64,000 nucleotides of DNA from Streptomyces wedmorensis (GTDB lineage: Bacteria; Actinomycetota; Actinomycetes; Streptomycetales; Streptomycetaceae), in assembly GCF_000716445.1 (NCBI RefSeq), contig NZ_JNWK01000029.1, forward strand, positions 20,356-84,355, read 5' to 3'. Shown here piece after piece: positions 15,030-23,473 of this stretch. Numbering within the stretch: position 1 is the stretch's first letter; the number at the start of each line of letters is the position of its first letter. The position numbers and the translations under genes are program-made. The notes below the pieces were generated by a model. That model did not search any database and was not told the DNA's origin. It saw nothing but the letters and a program-made list of their open reading frames with translations.

Positions 15030-16001
15030 ATGTCCACCGCCACCACCACGATCACCGTCCAGAAGGTCGGCGGCCGCCTCGGCGCCGTCATCTCCGGCGT
15101 CCGCCTCGGCGGCGACCTTCCCGCCGAGACCGTCGCCGAGATCCGCGCCGCCCTCCTGGCGCACAAGGTGGTCTTCTTCCGCGGTCAGGACCACCTGGAC
15201 GAGGAAGCGCACGAGGCCTTCGGCCGGCTCCTCGGCACGCCCGTCGCGCACCCCACCGTCCCCTCGGCCGACGGCCGTTACTCCTTCCCGATCGACTCGG
15301 ACCACGGCGGCCGCGCCAACCAGTGGCACACCGACGTGACCTTCGTCCCCGCGTACCCCGCGTTCTCGATCCTGCGCGCGGTGGTCATCCCGCCCTACGG
15401 CGGCAACACCCTGTGGGCCAACACCGCGACGGCGTACGAGAGGCTCCCCGAGCCGCTGCGCGCCCTCGCCGACGGCCTGCGCGCCGTGCACTCCAACGAC
15501 TACGACTACGCGGCCCTGCGCCCCGGCGTCCTGCCGGAGCAGCTGGAGCAGTTCCGCAAGGTCTTCGCGTCGACGAAGTACCTCACCGAGCACCCGGTGG
15601 TGCGGGTCCACCCCGAGACCGGCGAACGCACGCTGCTGCTCGGCAACTTCGTGCAGCGCATCAGCGGTCTGACGGGCGCCGACTCACGCGCGCTGCTGTC
15701 CCTGTTCCAGGCGCACGTCGAGCGTCCGGAGAACACCGTGCGCTGGCAGTGGCAGGTCGGCGACGTGGCGATCTGGGACAACCGGGCCACCCAGCACTAC
15801 GGCGTGGACGACTCCGACGACCACGACCGCAAGCTGCGCCGGGTCACCATCGACGGCGACGTGCCCGTCGGCATCGACGGCCGCTCCTCGGTGCTGCTCG
15901 CGCCCGAGACCGTCCCGGAGCCGGGCTTCGGCATCGCCTCCGGCGCCTCGACGGCCGCGACCGTCACGCCGGCCGCGGCGAAGGAGTCGGCCGCCGTATG
16001 A
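15030..16001 (+). CDS. TauD/AtsK-type Fe(II)/2-oxoglutarate dioxygenase
   Basis: This 323-residue enzyme of the TauD/TfdA family oxidises the carbon next to sulfur or oxygen in taurine, other sulfonates or alkyl sulfate esters, releasing sulfite or sulfate. The 2-His-1-carboxylate iron site is visible as H100-T-D102 (in NQWHTDVTF) and His256 (in NRATQHYGV). Arg270 or Arg271 would hold 2-oxoglutarate. The length and the NQWHTDVTF block fit the AtsK alkylsulfatase branch as well as TauD. ATG 15030 follows AAAGGA. The gene is divergent from the ROK regulator and close to the sulfatase operon, so it likely belongs to the same sulfur-starvation response. It ends just before a strong bidirectional hairpin. 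Confidence 0.9.
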   Translation: MSTATTTITVQKVGGRLGAVISGVRLGGDLPAETVAEIRAALLAHKVVFFRGQDHLDEEAHEAFGRLLGTPVAHPTVPSADGRYSFPIDSDHGGRANQWHTDVTFVPAYPAFSILRAVVIPPYGGNTLWANTATAYERLPEPLRALADGLRAVHSNDYDYAALRPGVLPEQLEQFRKVFASTKYLTEHPVVRVHPETGERTLLLGNFVQRISGLTGADSRALLSLFQAHVERPENTVRWQWQVGDVAIWDNRATQHYGVDDSDDHDRKLRRVTIDGDVPVGIDGRSSVLLAPETVPEPGFGIASGASTAATVTPAAAKESAAV

Positions 16002-16007
16002 CGAGCG

Positions 16008-16076
16008 CCCCGCCGAGGGTGCCCGTGGCACCCACCCGCCAGGAACGGTGGGACGCCACGGGCACCCTCGGCGGGG
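16008..16076. terminator. Bidirectional hairpin between dioxygenase and cupin genes
   Basis: Perfect 22-nt arms at 16008-16029 and 16055-16076 flank a 25-nt loop between two convergent genes. The stem is very GC-rich and lacks a U-tract, as usual for streptomycete terminators. Confidence 0.85.
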
Positions 16077-16088
16077 AGGGGGGCGGGG

Positions 16089-16460
16089 TCAGGAGGAGGG
16101 CGGCAGGGCGTAGTCGGTGAAGCCGACCCAGTCCAGGGCGACGCAGGGTTCGTCGCCGAGGACCCAGGCATCGTGCCCGGGGGTGACCCGCATGAAGTCG
16201 CCGGCGCCGAACTCGGCCGTTTCGCCGTCGTCCATGACGACCTTCATGCGGCCGCTGACGACGTAACCGACGTGCGACGCCTGACAGCTGTCGGTGCCTG
16301 CGATCGGCTTGACGTGCTTGGACCACTGCCAGCCCGGCTCGAAGACGGCGCGACCGACCGCTCCGCCGTCACTGGTGAGCAGGTCGAGCCTGCCCTTGCC
16401 TTCCGTGAAGGGACGGGTCTCGTCCGCTTCGTCGAAGCTCTTCCGTACGATGCCGGCCAT
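16089..16460 (-). CDS. Cupin-domain protein
   Basis: This 123-residue single-domain cupin contains the conserved strands WSKHVKPI...ASHVGYVVSGRMKVVMDDGE and the second motif around AGDFMRVTPGHDAWVLGDEP. His residues at KHVKP and TPGHDAW are candidate metal ligands, but the full two-His-Glu cupin motif is not obvious, so enzymatic activity is uncertain. Small cupins of this kind often bind metal or small ligands. It is convergent with the dioxygenase gene and separated from it by the terminator, so it is transcribed independently. Confidence 0.8.
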   Translation of the reverse strand: MAGIVRKSFDEADETRPFTEGKGRLDLLTSDGGAVGRAVFEPGWQWSKHVKPIAGTDSCQASHVGYVVSGRMKVVMDDGETAEFGAGDFMRVTPGHDAWVLGDEPCVALDWVGFTDYALPPSS

Positions 16461-16753
16461 CTTGCACTCCCGGCGGGAAAATAGGGCGGGCCCCCGAGTC
16501 CTCTTCCAGGCTACGCCGAGACCGCCGCGGCCACCCTCCGCAGCCGGCTCGCGGATGGTTGGCTTTCACATCGAACTCCCGGGTACGGCGCGCCGTTCTT
16601 GGCGGATCCCGGCATATCCCCTGCCCGAATTCTGTGCACATCACCTATCAGCCATATCTACACATAAAGGACAGATAAGCGCACAATGAAAAAGCGGCGA
16701 AGGAACGCCGCCACTGCGGTCAGACGTGCATCACGCCGAAGGAGGCGAGTCGT
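16461..16753. other. Intergenic promoter region, less GC-rich
   Basis: These 293 bases separate the divergent cupin and SPW genes. The stretch 16615-16690 is clearly richer in A/T than its surroundings (for example ATCTACACATAAAGGACAGA), as expected of a promoter. A short ORF opens at ATG 16686 but its Arg-rich product looks like a frame artefact overlapping the SPW gene. Confidence 0.5.
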
Positions 16754-17191
16754 ATGGCCGACGTCTCTCACCGTCATGGTGATATCGCCGGACACCCCGA
16801 CGCGTCGGAAATGCGGGACAGGTACGCCCGTATGCTCCAGACGCGAGGCGTCACGGCGGTCGAGGAACTCGTGATCCTCGCCGGTGTCTACGCCGCGATC
16901 TCCGCGTGGACGGTTCACTTCGCCGCCGCCCAACCGGAACTCGCCATCAGCAACCTGGTCGTCGGCATCGCCCTCGCGGCCCTCGGCCTGTGTATGTCGA
17001 TGGCCCCCGAACGGTCGCAGGACCTGAACTTCGTCGTACTGCTCATGGGCGCGTGGCTCATCGTCTCCCCGTGGGTGGTCTCGCGGAACCCCGACACGGG
17101 CATGATCCTCAGCAATGTGATCACCGGTGCGTGCGTCTGCCTGTTCTCGCTCACGGCCGGCGGACTGCTCATGTCCAAGCGGAGGACGTGA
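16754..17191 (+). CDS. SPW-repeat integral membrane protein
   Basis: This 145-residue protein has a hydrophilic N-terminus of about 35 residues and four hydrophobic segments (about 38-57, 64-83, 92-110 and 115-137). The GAWLIVSPWVV sequence is the SPW repeat that names the family; a degenerate first copy appears as AAISAWTVHF. SPW proteins are small membrane proteins of unknown function found in many actinobacteria. AGGAGG lies about 12 bases before ATG 16754. No operon partner is present; about 300 bases follow before the next gene. Confidence 0.85.
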   Translation: MADVSHRHGDIAGHPDASEMRDRYARMLQTRGVTAVEELVILAGVYAAISAWTVHFAAAQPELAISNLVVGIALAALGLCMSMAPERSQDLNFVVLLMGAWLIVSPWVVSRNPDTGMILSNVITGACVCLFSLTAGGLLMSKRRT

Positions 17192-17300
17192 CGGCCTGAT
17201 CCCCGCTCACGCGACCCCCGCTCCCCCCATCCGTTGATCCTCTCCCTGGACGGCGGCACCCCCATCCCCCGGAGGTGCCGTCGTTCGCCGTCCCCGTCGG

Positions 17301-17390
17301 GCGGAGCCGACACGGACCGAGCCGATACGGGCAGAGCCGATACGGGCGGAACCGACACGGACGCAGCCGATACGGATAGAGCCGGTACGG
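17301..17390. repeat. Six-unit 15-bp tandem array
   Basis: Six 15-bp units run in exact register (17301, 17316, 17331, 17346, 17361, 17376) with consensus NNNGAGCCGATACGG. They lie in the 308-base gap (17192-17499) between the SPW and GNAT-AAA genes, about 110 bases before the GTG start. Nothing else was recognised in the gap. Confidence 0.9.
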
Positions 17391-17499
17391 AGCGATTGGC
17401 CGTGCCTCCTTGTGCACGGTGGCGCAGGACCCGCTCCCGCCGCCCCGCCTAGCCTCGCCGCACGGGACGCGACGGCACCAAAGAGGGGCGGAACCACCG

Positions 17500-18789
17500 G
17501 TGAACTGGCACATCCACGACTACCGCGAGAGCGATCTCGCCGCGGTCGTCCATCTGATCGACACCACCGCCGAGCTCGGGCAGGAGTCCGTGTTCTCGCT
17601 CGCCGAGTGCATCGGTGCCCTCACCAGCAGGGAGCCGGCCGTGGTCGCCGTCCACCAGGGCGTGCCCATCGGGGCCGCGCTCGCCTGCGTCTCCGGGGAG
17701 CGGGCATGGGTGATGCGCGTGGCGATCTCCTCGGCGTGGCGCGGCCGGGGCCTCGCCAGCGCCCTGCTCGTGGAGCTGGAGCGGCGGCTCGTGGCGGCTC
17801 GGGTCGGGCGGATCGCGTACGTGCTGCCGGAGGAGGAACTCCTCGGCGAGGGACTGCTGAACGCCGGGTACACGCGCCAGCCGGCCGTCGCCTACTTCGA
17901 GAAGGTGGAGCCGCTGCACGGCCCCGCCGCAGGCCTCCTCGACGACCTGGGCGGCCGACTGCTGCCCGGCGACCTGTGGGCGAAGGTGGCCGGGATGGAA
18001 CGCGAGAAGGACCTGATCGAGCGCCGGGTGGTGCTCCCCCTCGCCGAACCGGAGCGGGCCACCCGGCACGGCGTGCGGCCGCCCCGGGCGGTGTGCCTGT
18101 TCGGCCCGCCCGGCACCGGGAAGACGACGTTCGCGCGCGGAATCGCCTCCCGGCTCGGATGGCCGTTCGTCGAGATCCTGCCGTCCCGGCTCGCCGACGA
18201 GGGGAACCTCGCCGCGGCCCTGCGGTCCGCGTTCGCGCGGATCGCCGAGCTGGAGCGGGTCCTCGTCTTCATCGACGAGGTGGAGGAGATCGCCCCGGTC
18301 CGCTCGGAGCCGGCACAGCCCGGCGGCATGCACGGGGTGACGAACGAACTCCTCAAGCTCATACCGGGGTTCCGGGAGCGAGACGAGCGTCTCCTCGTCT
18401 GCGCCACCAACTCGATCCGCTCCCTCGACCCGGCGTTCCTGCGCCCCGGCCGGTTCGACTACCTGATCCCGATCGGTACGCCGGACAAGGCTGCGCGGGC
18501 GGCGATCTGGGCCCGCTACACCGACGGGCGCACGGACGTCGACATCGACGAACTCGTCCTGGCGAGCGACCTGTTCACCCCTGCCGACATCGAGCACGCG
18601 GCCCGGATCGCCGCTCAGGCCTCCTTCGAGCGGGACCTGATCGCCGTCGGCGGACGTGGCGGCGACGACCCGGTGCCCGGGGCGAGCACGGCGGACTACC
18701 TGGCGGCGATCGGGCAGTGCCGGCCGACGGTCACGCCCGACATGATCGAGCAGTTCACCTCGGACATCACGACGCACGCACGGATCTGA
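17500..18789 (+). CDS. GNAT acetyltransferase-AAA ATPase fusion protein
   Basis: This 429-residue protein has two joined domains. Residues 1 to about 140 form a GNAT domain with the acetyl-CoA loop RGRGLASALLVELERRL (81-97). Residues about 165-429 form a single AAA module: Walker A GPPGTGKT at 202-209, Walker B LVFIDE at 255-260, sensor-1 Asn near 304, a candidate arginine finger in LRPGRFD at 314-320, and a C-terminal helical lid. The AAA part is of the FtsH/Cdc48 class but has no protease domain. A plausible role is an ATP-driven remodeller of proteins that are sensed or acetylated by the GNAT part; the substrate is unknown. The GTG start has AGAGGGG upstream. The 3' end overlaps the convergent kinase gene by 23 bases. 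Confidence 0.88.
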   Translation: MNWHIHDYRESDLAAVVHLIDTTAELGQESVFSLAECIGALTSREPAVVAVHQGVPIGAALACVSGERAWVMRVAISSAWRGRGLASALLVELERRLVAARVGRIAYVLPEEELLGEGLLNAGYTRQPAVAYFEKVEPLHGPAAGLLDDLGGRLLPGDLWAKVAGMEREKDLIERRVVLPLAEPERATRHGVRPPRAVCLFGPPGTGKTTFARGIASRLGWPFVEILPSRLADEGNLAAALRSAFARIAELERVLVFIDEVEEIAPVRSEPAQPGGMHGVTNELLKLIPGFRERDERLLVCATNSIRSLDPAFLRPGRFDYLIPIGTPDKAARAAIWARYTDGRTDVDIDELVLASDLFTPADIEHAARIAAQASFERDLIAVGGRGGDDPVPGASTADYLAAIGQCRPTVTPDMIEQFTSDITTHARI

Positions 18790-19705
18790 CGACGAGGTCG
18801 AACTCCTCCCCCGCCGCGTCCAGTTCGCCCCGGTCCGGCGGCTGCGCGCCGGCCCGGGACACGGTGACGGCCGCCGCCGCGGCCGCCCTCCGCAGCAGCC
18901 GGGCGAGGTACTCGGCCCCGAGCCCGCCGAGGTCCTCCCCGGCACGGAAGGCGAGGGTGTCGAGGACGGCGGACATGAAGGAGTCGCCCGCGCCGACGGT
19001 GTCCACGACGGGGACCTTCGGCGCGTTGGCGGCGACCGTGGCCCGACGGGTGACGGCGAGCGAGCCGTCGGCGCCGCTGGTGACCAGGACGACGGCGGGA
19101 CCGAGGTCGAGCCACCGTGCGGCGACCTCGCGCGGGCTCGCGCCCGGGTAGAGCCAGGCGAGGTCCTCGTCGCTGGCCTTCACCAGGTCGCTGAGGGCGA
19201 CACAGCGTTCGACGCGTGCGACCGCGCCGGCGTGGTCCCCCATCAGCGCGGGACGCACGTTCGGGTCGTAGCTGACCGTGGCCCGGCCTCGGAGTCCTTC
19301 GACCAGGGCGAGCACCGCCGTCGCGCCTGGCTCGGTCACGGCCGCGATGGACCCCATGTGGACGTGGGCGGGGGCCGGGGCGGGCCGCACGGGCTCCGCC
19401 TCCAGCGTCCAGGCGATGTCGAAGGCGTACGTGGCCCGGCCCTGCGCGTCGAGGGCGACGACCGCCGACGGGGTGCGGGCGGGCACGCCGCCGACCTCCA
19501 GCCGTACGCCCGCGCCCTTGAGGTGGTCGCCGATCAGCCGCCCGGCGTCGTCGTCGGCGAGCTGCGTGAGCAGGGCGACCTCCCGGCCCAGCCGTCCCAG
19601 GCCGTACGCGACGTTGGCGGGGCTGCCGCCCGGGTGGACCCGGTCGGGGGTGCCGGGGGCGCGGACGATGTCGGCGACGCACTCGCCGATCACCAGGAAG
19701 GACAT
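18767..19705 (-). CDS. PfkB-family carbohydrate kinase (fructokinase-like)
   Basis: This 312-residue ribokinase-fold enzyme has the two PfkB signatures: PGGSPANVAYGLGRLG near residues 25-40, and DTVGAGDSF near 245-253 with the catalytic Asp and anion hole. An ATP-side VTSGADGSL motif lies between. It should phosphorylate a sugar using ATP; fructose or a related sugar is the usual substrate of this branch, but specificity is not readable. The gene stands alone. Its 3' end overlaps the convergent GNAT-AAA gene, so the two transcripts are antisense to each other over 23 bases. Confidence 0.9.
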   Translation of the reverse strand: MSFLVIGECVADIVRAPGTPDRVHPGGSPANVAYGLGRLGREVALLTQLADDDAGRLIGDHLKGAGVRLEVGGVPARTPSAVVALDAQGRATYAFDIAWTLEAEPVRPAPAPAHVHMGSIAAVTEPGATAVLALVEGLRGRATVSYDPNVRPALMGDHAGAVARVERCVALSDLVKASDEDLAWLYPGASPREVAARWLDLGPAVVLVTSGADGSLAVTRRATVAANAPKVPVVDTVGAGDSFMSAVLDTLAFRAGEDLGGLGAEYLARLLRRAAAAAAVTVSRAGAQPPDRGELDAAGEEFDLVVRSVRAS

Positions 19706-19901
19706 GCGGTCAGAGCTCCTCGGCTAGCCGCCGACCGGATGCGGATGCCCTGCCGGACGGACCCGCAGATGGTACGCCGTCCCGCCGCGCGCGTCGGTGC
19801 GAAGCCGCTCGAAGACCCGCCCGACGTGCCTATGGTGGGGATCATGGGAAGCCGCCCGGGTCACCGGCGGCTTCGGGACGGAACGGGGAGGGGGTCTTCC
19901 G

Positions 19902-20489
19902 GTGGAACCGGTGGACACGGTCGAGGGGCTCGCGGTCATGGCCTTCAGCGACGGCAAGGAGATGGAGGCCTGGCTGGAGACGCACCACGGGGACACGCCC
20001 GGCATCTGGCTCCTGCTCGCGAAGAAGGGCACGGAGCTCCCGTCGCCCACCGCGGACGAGATCCTCGACGGCACGCTCGTGTACGGCTGGATCACGGGCA
20101 AGCGCATCACGCGCGACGAACGGACCTACCTCCAGAAGATCACGCCTCGCCGGCCCCGCAGCCTGTGGTCCCAGGTCAACGTGCGCCAGGTCGAGGCACT
20201 CACCGCCGCCGGCCGCATGCGCGAACCTGGCCTCGCCGAGGTGCGGGCCGCGCAGCGGGACGGGCGCTGGGAGGCCGCGTACCCCTCCCAGAAGGACGCC
20301 ACCGTGCCCGACGACCTCGCGGCCGCCCTGGCGGCCGACCCCCGGGCCTCGGCCGCCTTCGAGGCCCTCGGCAAGACCGACCGCTACCTCGTGATCCTCA
20401 GCCTCTGGCAGGCCCGCACCGCCAAGACGCGGGCGGCCCGCCTGGAACGCGCCGTGACGGCACTGGCGGCGGGCGAGGGACGACGCTGA
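19902..20489 (+). CDS. YdeI/OmdA-family protein
   Basis: This 195-residue soluble protein has the YdeI-like layout. An N-terminal domain contains EMEAWLETHHGDTPGIWLLL, then DEILDGTLVYGWITG, then a R-T-Y-L-Q-K-I-T-P-R-R motif. A C-terminal helical segment ends with EALGKTDRYLVILSLWQA-like helices. Members are annotated as bacteriocin-protection or OmpD-associated proteins; the biochemical role is not established. The GTG at 19902 was chosen because GGGGAGGGGG lies about 9 bases before it; the longer frame from 19797 encodes a Trp/Arg-rich extension unlike the family. It is monocistronic. Confidence 0.8.
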   Translation: MEPVDTVEGLAVMAFSDGKEMEAWLETHHGDTPGIWLLLAKKGTELPSPTADEILDGTLVYGWITGKRITRDERTYLQKITPRRPRSLWSQVNVRQVEALTAAGRMREPGLAEVRAAQRDGRWEAAYPSQKDATVPDDLAAALAADPRASAAFEALGKTDRYLVILSLWQARTAKTRAARLERAVTALAAGEGRR

Positions 20490-20603
20490 GGCAGGGGCTC
20501 CGGGGGCCGGGGGTCCGGGCCTCGGGGCGGCGGCCGTGCGGCCTGGGAGCCGCCCCTCAGACCCGAGGCGTCAGATGCGGGTGCCGGGGCCGGGACCCAG
20601 GGG

Positions 20604-21173
20604 TCACGACCTCGGCTCGGCGGCAGTGCGGCCCCGTGGCAGCTCCTCGGGACGGGAGGCGGCGCCCCGGCGCCGCCGGTACAGGACCTGGTGGGCGTCC
20701 CATTCGACGAACGACTCGGCGTGCTCCAGGCCGACGGCCTCAAGGAGCCGACGGGACCTGTGGTTCGCCTCCTGGGTGACCGCGACCACGCTGGGCGCGG
20801 TCTCCAGGGCCCGCGCGACGGCCGCGCGGACCGCCTCGCGCGCGTAACCCCGTCCCCAGTGCTCGGGAAGGAACTGATAGGAGACCTCGGTCTCGCCGCC
20901 CCACCCGCCGTCCTCCACCGTGACGAGGCCGAGGAGCACGCCGTCCTCGGCCCGGACCACCGCGTGGAAGCCGGGCGCCCCGACGATCCGGCGCTGCCGT
21001 ATCCGGACGACCGACTCGATGACGGGACCGCCGAGGTGCTGCCGCACGTCGGGATCGGTCCACAGCCGCGTCACGGCCGGCACGTCACGGCTCCGGACGG
21101 GCCGGAGGACCAGCCGCTCGGTGACGAGCGGCTGCGCTGCGGGGTGCGGGGGTACGGTCACGCCTCCGATCAT
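20604..21173 (-). CDS. GNAT acetyltransferase, RimJ/RimL type
   Basis: This 189-residue protein starts with the RimJ/RimL pattern TERLVLRPVRSRDVPAVTRLWTDP. The acetyl-CoA loop is WGRGYAREAVRAAVARAL, followed by the N-x-x-S-x-R-L-L-E-A-V-G-L motif (NHRSRRLLEAVGL). This subfamily acetylates N-termini of ribosomal proteins or small-molecule amines; the acceptor is unknown here. ATG 21173 was selected because the frame further upstream encodes an unrelated Arg-rich stretch. The C-terminal tail (R-R-R-G-A-A-S-R-P) is basic and probably disordered. Confidence 0.85.
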   Translation of the reverse strand: MIGGVTVPPHPAAQPLVTERLVLRPVRSRDVPAVTRLWTDPDVRQHLGGPVIESVVRIRQRRIVGAPGFHAVVRAEDGVLLGLVTVEDGGWGGETEVSYQFLPEHWGRGYAREAVRAAVARALETAPSVVAVTQEANHRSRRLLEAVGLEHAESFVEWDAHQVLYRRRRGAASRPEELPRGRTAAEPRS

Positions 21174-21202
21174 CTCAGGACGGCGGCGCGACCGGGAGCT
21201 CG

Positions 21203-21388
21203 TCAGCGGCGCTCCGGGCCGCCGCCGATGACGGGCACGAGGCTGCGCAAGGCGAGTCCCGCGGCGATCAGCGTGGTCGCGGCGACGACGAGGCAGAGCA
21301 CGGCGACGGGTGACATCCCGCCGCCGGTCGCGGCGAGGCCGGCGCCTCCGCCGCCTACCGCGCCCGAGCCGATGGGCTTGCCGTACAT
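21203..21388 (-). CDS. Small single-span membrane protein
   Basis: This 61-residue protein has a Gly-rich N-terminus (MYGKPIGSGAVGGGGAGLAATG), one hydrophobic segment (about 25-48) and a short C-terminal tail with R-S-L-V-P and G-G-G-P-E-R-R. An AAAGGA ribosome-binding site lies 7 bases before ATG 21388. I recognise similar short Gly-rich one-span proteins from streptomycetes, with no assigned function. The LAATG sequence before the membrane span resembles a sortase motif but sits on the wrong side of the segment for anchoring. Confidence 0.65.
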   Translation of the reverse strand: MYGKPIGSGAVGGGGAGLAATGGGMSPVAVLCLVVAATTLIAAGLALRSLVPVIGGGPERR

Positions 21389-21719
21389 GAGGTGGTCCTT
21401 TCGGTTCGACGGCCTTGGTGATCTCGTCGTCCTCGGTGAGCGAGGCCAGGCTGTAGGAGCCGTCGCCGCCTGTCCGGCCGGCCCGGCGGGTGTCCGTCAG
21501 GGCGAAAAGGATGAGGGGCCGGGCGGTCCCGGCCGACCCCGGCACGACGTTGATCGACGTGTCCGGACAATAGGGTCGGCTGTCCGTCCCGGCACTCCCG
21601 GGCGGTCCCGGCCCTGCCCTCCGGGCACACGGCGCTGCTTTCCGGACGGGACCTAGACCCATCGACGGAGGGCTCATCGGCTCCTCGGCCGAGGTGCCGA
21701 GCACCGCCGTCCGGCCACC
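21389..21719. other. Divergent intergenic region without recognised gene
   Basis: These 331 bases lie between divergent starts. Minus-strand frames contain an acidic stretch (SLASLTEDDEITKAV) near 21395-21445 that could be a remnant or a frame artefact; it has no start or ribosome-binding site. No repeat or clear operator was found. Confidence 0.4.
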
Positions 21720-22385
21720 ATGAGCGTCATGCGTATAGGGATCCTCGGTACAGGAAACGTAGGACAGGCCCTCGCGTCGGCGTGGGCACGAGCCGGCCAC
21801 GACGTGGTCGTCGGGTCGCGGCGCCCCGACGATCCGGCGCTCCTCGCGGAGCTGAAGGAACTGGTCGCCGCCGGATTACGGATCGAGGGCTCGGCCGCGG
21901 CCGTCGCCCACGCCGAGGTCGTCGTGAACGCCACGCCCGGCACGGCGTCCGTGGCCCTGCTCCAGAGCATCGGAGCCCCCGCGCTCGTCGGCCGGGTGCT
22001 CCTCGACGTCGCCGTCGGCTTCCTGCCGGACGGCACGCCCTCCCACCCCGTCGTCAGCCTCGGCGAGGAGATCCAGCAGGCGTTCCCCGACACTCCTGTG
22101 GTGAAGACCTTCTCCACCATCGACCGCGGCCTGATGGTCGCCCCGCGCTCCCTGGAGGGCCCCAGCACCGTCTTCCTCTCCGGCGACGACCCGAACGCCA
22201 AGCGGGTCGTCCGCGGCCTGCTCGCCGACCTGGGCTGGTCCCACGACTCCGTGCTCGACCTCGGTCCCATCGCCACGGCCCGCGGCCAGGAGCACTTCGC
22301 CGACCTCTTCGTCGCCATCGCGCAGGCCACCGGCACGTACGAGTTCGGCATCCGGGTCGTGCCGCCCGCGACCGCCGCACCCTGA
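21720..22385 (+). CDS. NADPH-dependent F420 reductase-like oxidoreductase
   Basis: This 221-residue protein has an N-terminal Rossmann fold (MRIGILGTGNVGQALASAW) and then VVVGSRRP, where Arg residues after the second strand suit the NADP(H) 2'-phosphate. The middle and C-terminal parts (VVKTFSTIDRGLMVAP, GDDPNAKRVVRGLLADLGW) match the F420:NADP oxidoreductase / NADP-binding-domain family. It may transfer hydride between NADPH and a deazaflavin; streptomycetes use F420, and a PPOX protein of a type that can use it is encoded 2 kb away. ATG 21720 or ATG 21729 could serve as start; neither has a strong ribosome-binding site. Catalytic assignment to F420 is inference. Confidence 0.8.
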   Translation: MSVMRIGILGTGNVGQALASAWARAGHDVVVGSRRPDDPALLAELKELVAAGLRIEGSAAAVAHAEVVVNATPGTASVALLQSIGAPALVGRVLLDVAVGFLPDGTPSHPVVSLGEEIQQAFPDTPVVKTFSTIDRGLMVAPRSLEGPSTVFLSGDDPNAKRVVRGLLADLGWSHDSVLDLGPIATARGQEHFADLFVAIAQATGTYEFGIRVVPPATAAP

Positions 22386-22459
22386 CCGACGCCCGCCACG
22401 ACGGTGGCGGGCACCACCCGCCGGACCTCCGGGTGCGCGGCGTGCCAGGGGCGAACACG

Positions 22460-23473
22460 TCACGGCGCGTCGCGGAGCCGGAGGAGGTACGTCGCCGTCA
22501 CCGCGACGGCACGGTCCTCGTCCCGCGCCAGCGCGACGAGGGCCCGTGCCGACGCCGGCCCCGGGACGGAGGCGAGCGCCTGGGTGAGCCGGCCGCGGGC
22601 GGCCGACCCGGTGGCGGGGTCGGCGAGGCGGTCGACGAGCCGGGTCGCGATCTCGTCCGCCGTCGCGGTGTCGCTCGCGAGGACGCTGAGCGCGTCGGCC
22701 GCGTCGGTGTCGTTGCGTCCTTCCACGATCATGTCGACGAGCGTGGGGACCGCGTCGACCACGCCGTGGGTCCCGAGCGCCAGGGCCGCCTGGCCCCGGA
22801 CCACGGCGTCGGGGTGCGTGAGGGCCTGCCGGAGCCACCCGGCGGCCTCGTCGCCGGGACGGTCGGCGAGCTCGGCGAGGGAGCGCACGGCCCGCTCCCG
22901 CACGGCGGACACGGCTGAGTCGAGGCCGCGGGCCAGCAGTGCCGGGCCGCCGTCGCCCGATCGCGCCAGCGCCCACCGGAGGGCTCCGGCGACGTTCGGC
23001 TCCGTCTCGTTCAGCACCGCGTCGACGAGCGCCTCCACCGGCACCGGGACGTCGTCGGCGGAGGCGAGGGCCGCGCGCTGGCGCACGTCGGCGTTCTGCG
23101 AGCCCAGGGCCTGAAGGAGTGCGACGACCTGGAGGACGTCCTCCCAGGCCCCGGGCTCCGCGGCGTCGATCCGGCGCAGCCGGGTGAGCAACTCGGTCTC
23201 CGCCGCGATGCGTTCGCGGGTCCGGCGGACCAGGTCGCCGACGAGCTCCGAGGGCGCGAACCCGGGATCGTCGAGGGCGCGGCCGATCTCCCGCAGCGAA
23301 AGCCCCAGGGACCGCAGGCTCTCGATGTGGAAGATCCGCCGGATGTCGTCCCCGGAGTACTCCCGATAGCCGGAGCCCGTACGGCCGGAGGGCCGTACCA
23401 GGCCGAGCGACTCGTAATGCCGGAGCATGCGGGCACTGACCCCGGACCGTCGCGCCACCTCACCGATCAGCAC
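22460..23473 (-). CDS. MerR-type regulator fused to HEAT-like repeats
   Basis: This 337-residue protein begins with a clear MerR DNA-binding domain (LIGEVARRSGVSARMLRHYE, then GYREYSGDDIRRIFHIESLRSLG-type wing and helix). About 220 residues of short alpha-helical repeats follow, with HEAT-like spacing and recurrent D-A-V-x-x-x-A-A-x-A-L-G patterns. MerR proteins bend spaced promoters; the HEAT array probably makes a protein contact instead of the usual ligand domain. GTG 23473 lies inside the first copy of a 27-bp repeat that also forms the 3' end of the upstream HEAT gene. The two genes overlap by 7 bases and are co-transcribed. The ligand or partner is unknown; the neighbouring HEAT protein is the best candidate. 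Confidence 0.8.
   Translation of the reverse strand: MLIGEVARRSGVSARMLRHYESLGLVRPSGRTGSGYREYSGDDIRRIFHIESLRSLGLSLREIGRALDDPGFAPSELVGDLVRRTRERIAAETELLTRLRRIDAAEPGAWEDVLQVVALLQALGSQNADVRQRAALASADDVPVPVEALVDAVLNETEPNVAGALRWALARSGDGGPALLARGLDSAVSAVRERAVRSLAELADRPGDEAAGWLRQALTHPDAVVRGQAALALGTHGVVDAVPTLVDMIVEGRNDTDAADALSVLASDTATADEIATRLVDRLADPATGSAARGRLTQALASVPGPASARALVALARDEDRAVAVTATYLLRLRDAP

Noticed and set aside
16686..16874. 62-codon ORF before the SPW gene
   Set aside because: Very Arg-rich product, overlaps the SPW gene in another frame, and has no clear ribosome-binding site or family resemblance.
17169..17513. Minus-strand ORF with Y-R-L-x-P pentapeptide repeats
   Set aside because: The repeats merely translate the 15-bp array in an antisense frame; no start context or conserved flanks.
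21389..21720. Acidic minus-strand stretch (SLASLTEDDEITKAV) as a small gene
   Set aside because: No start codon with a ribosome-binding site and no conserved length; left as an unexplained intergenic stretch.
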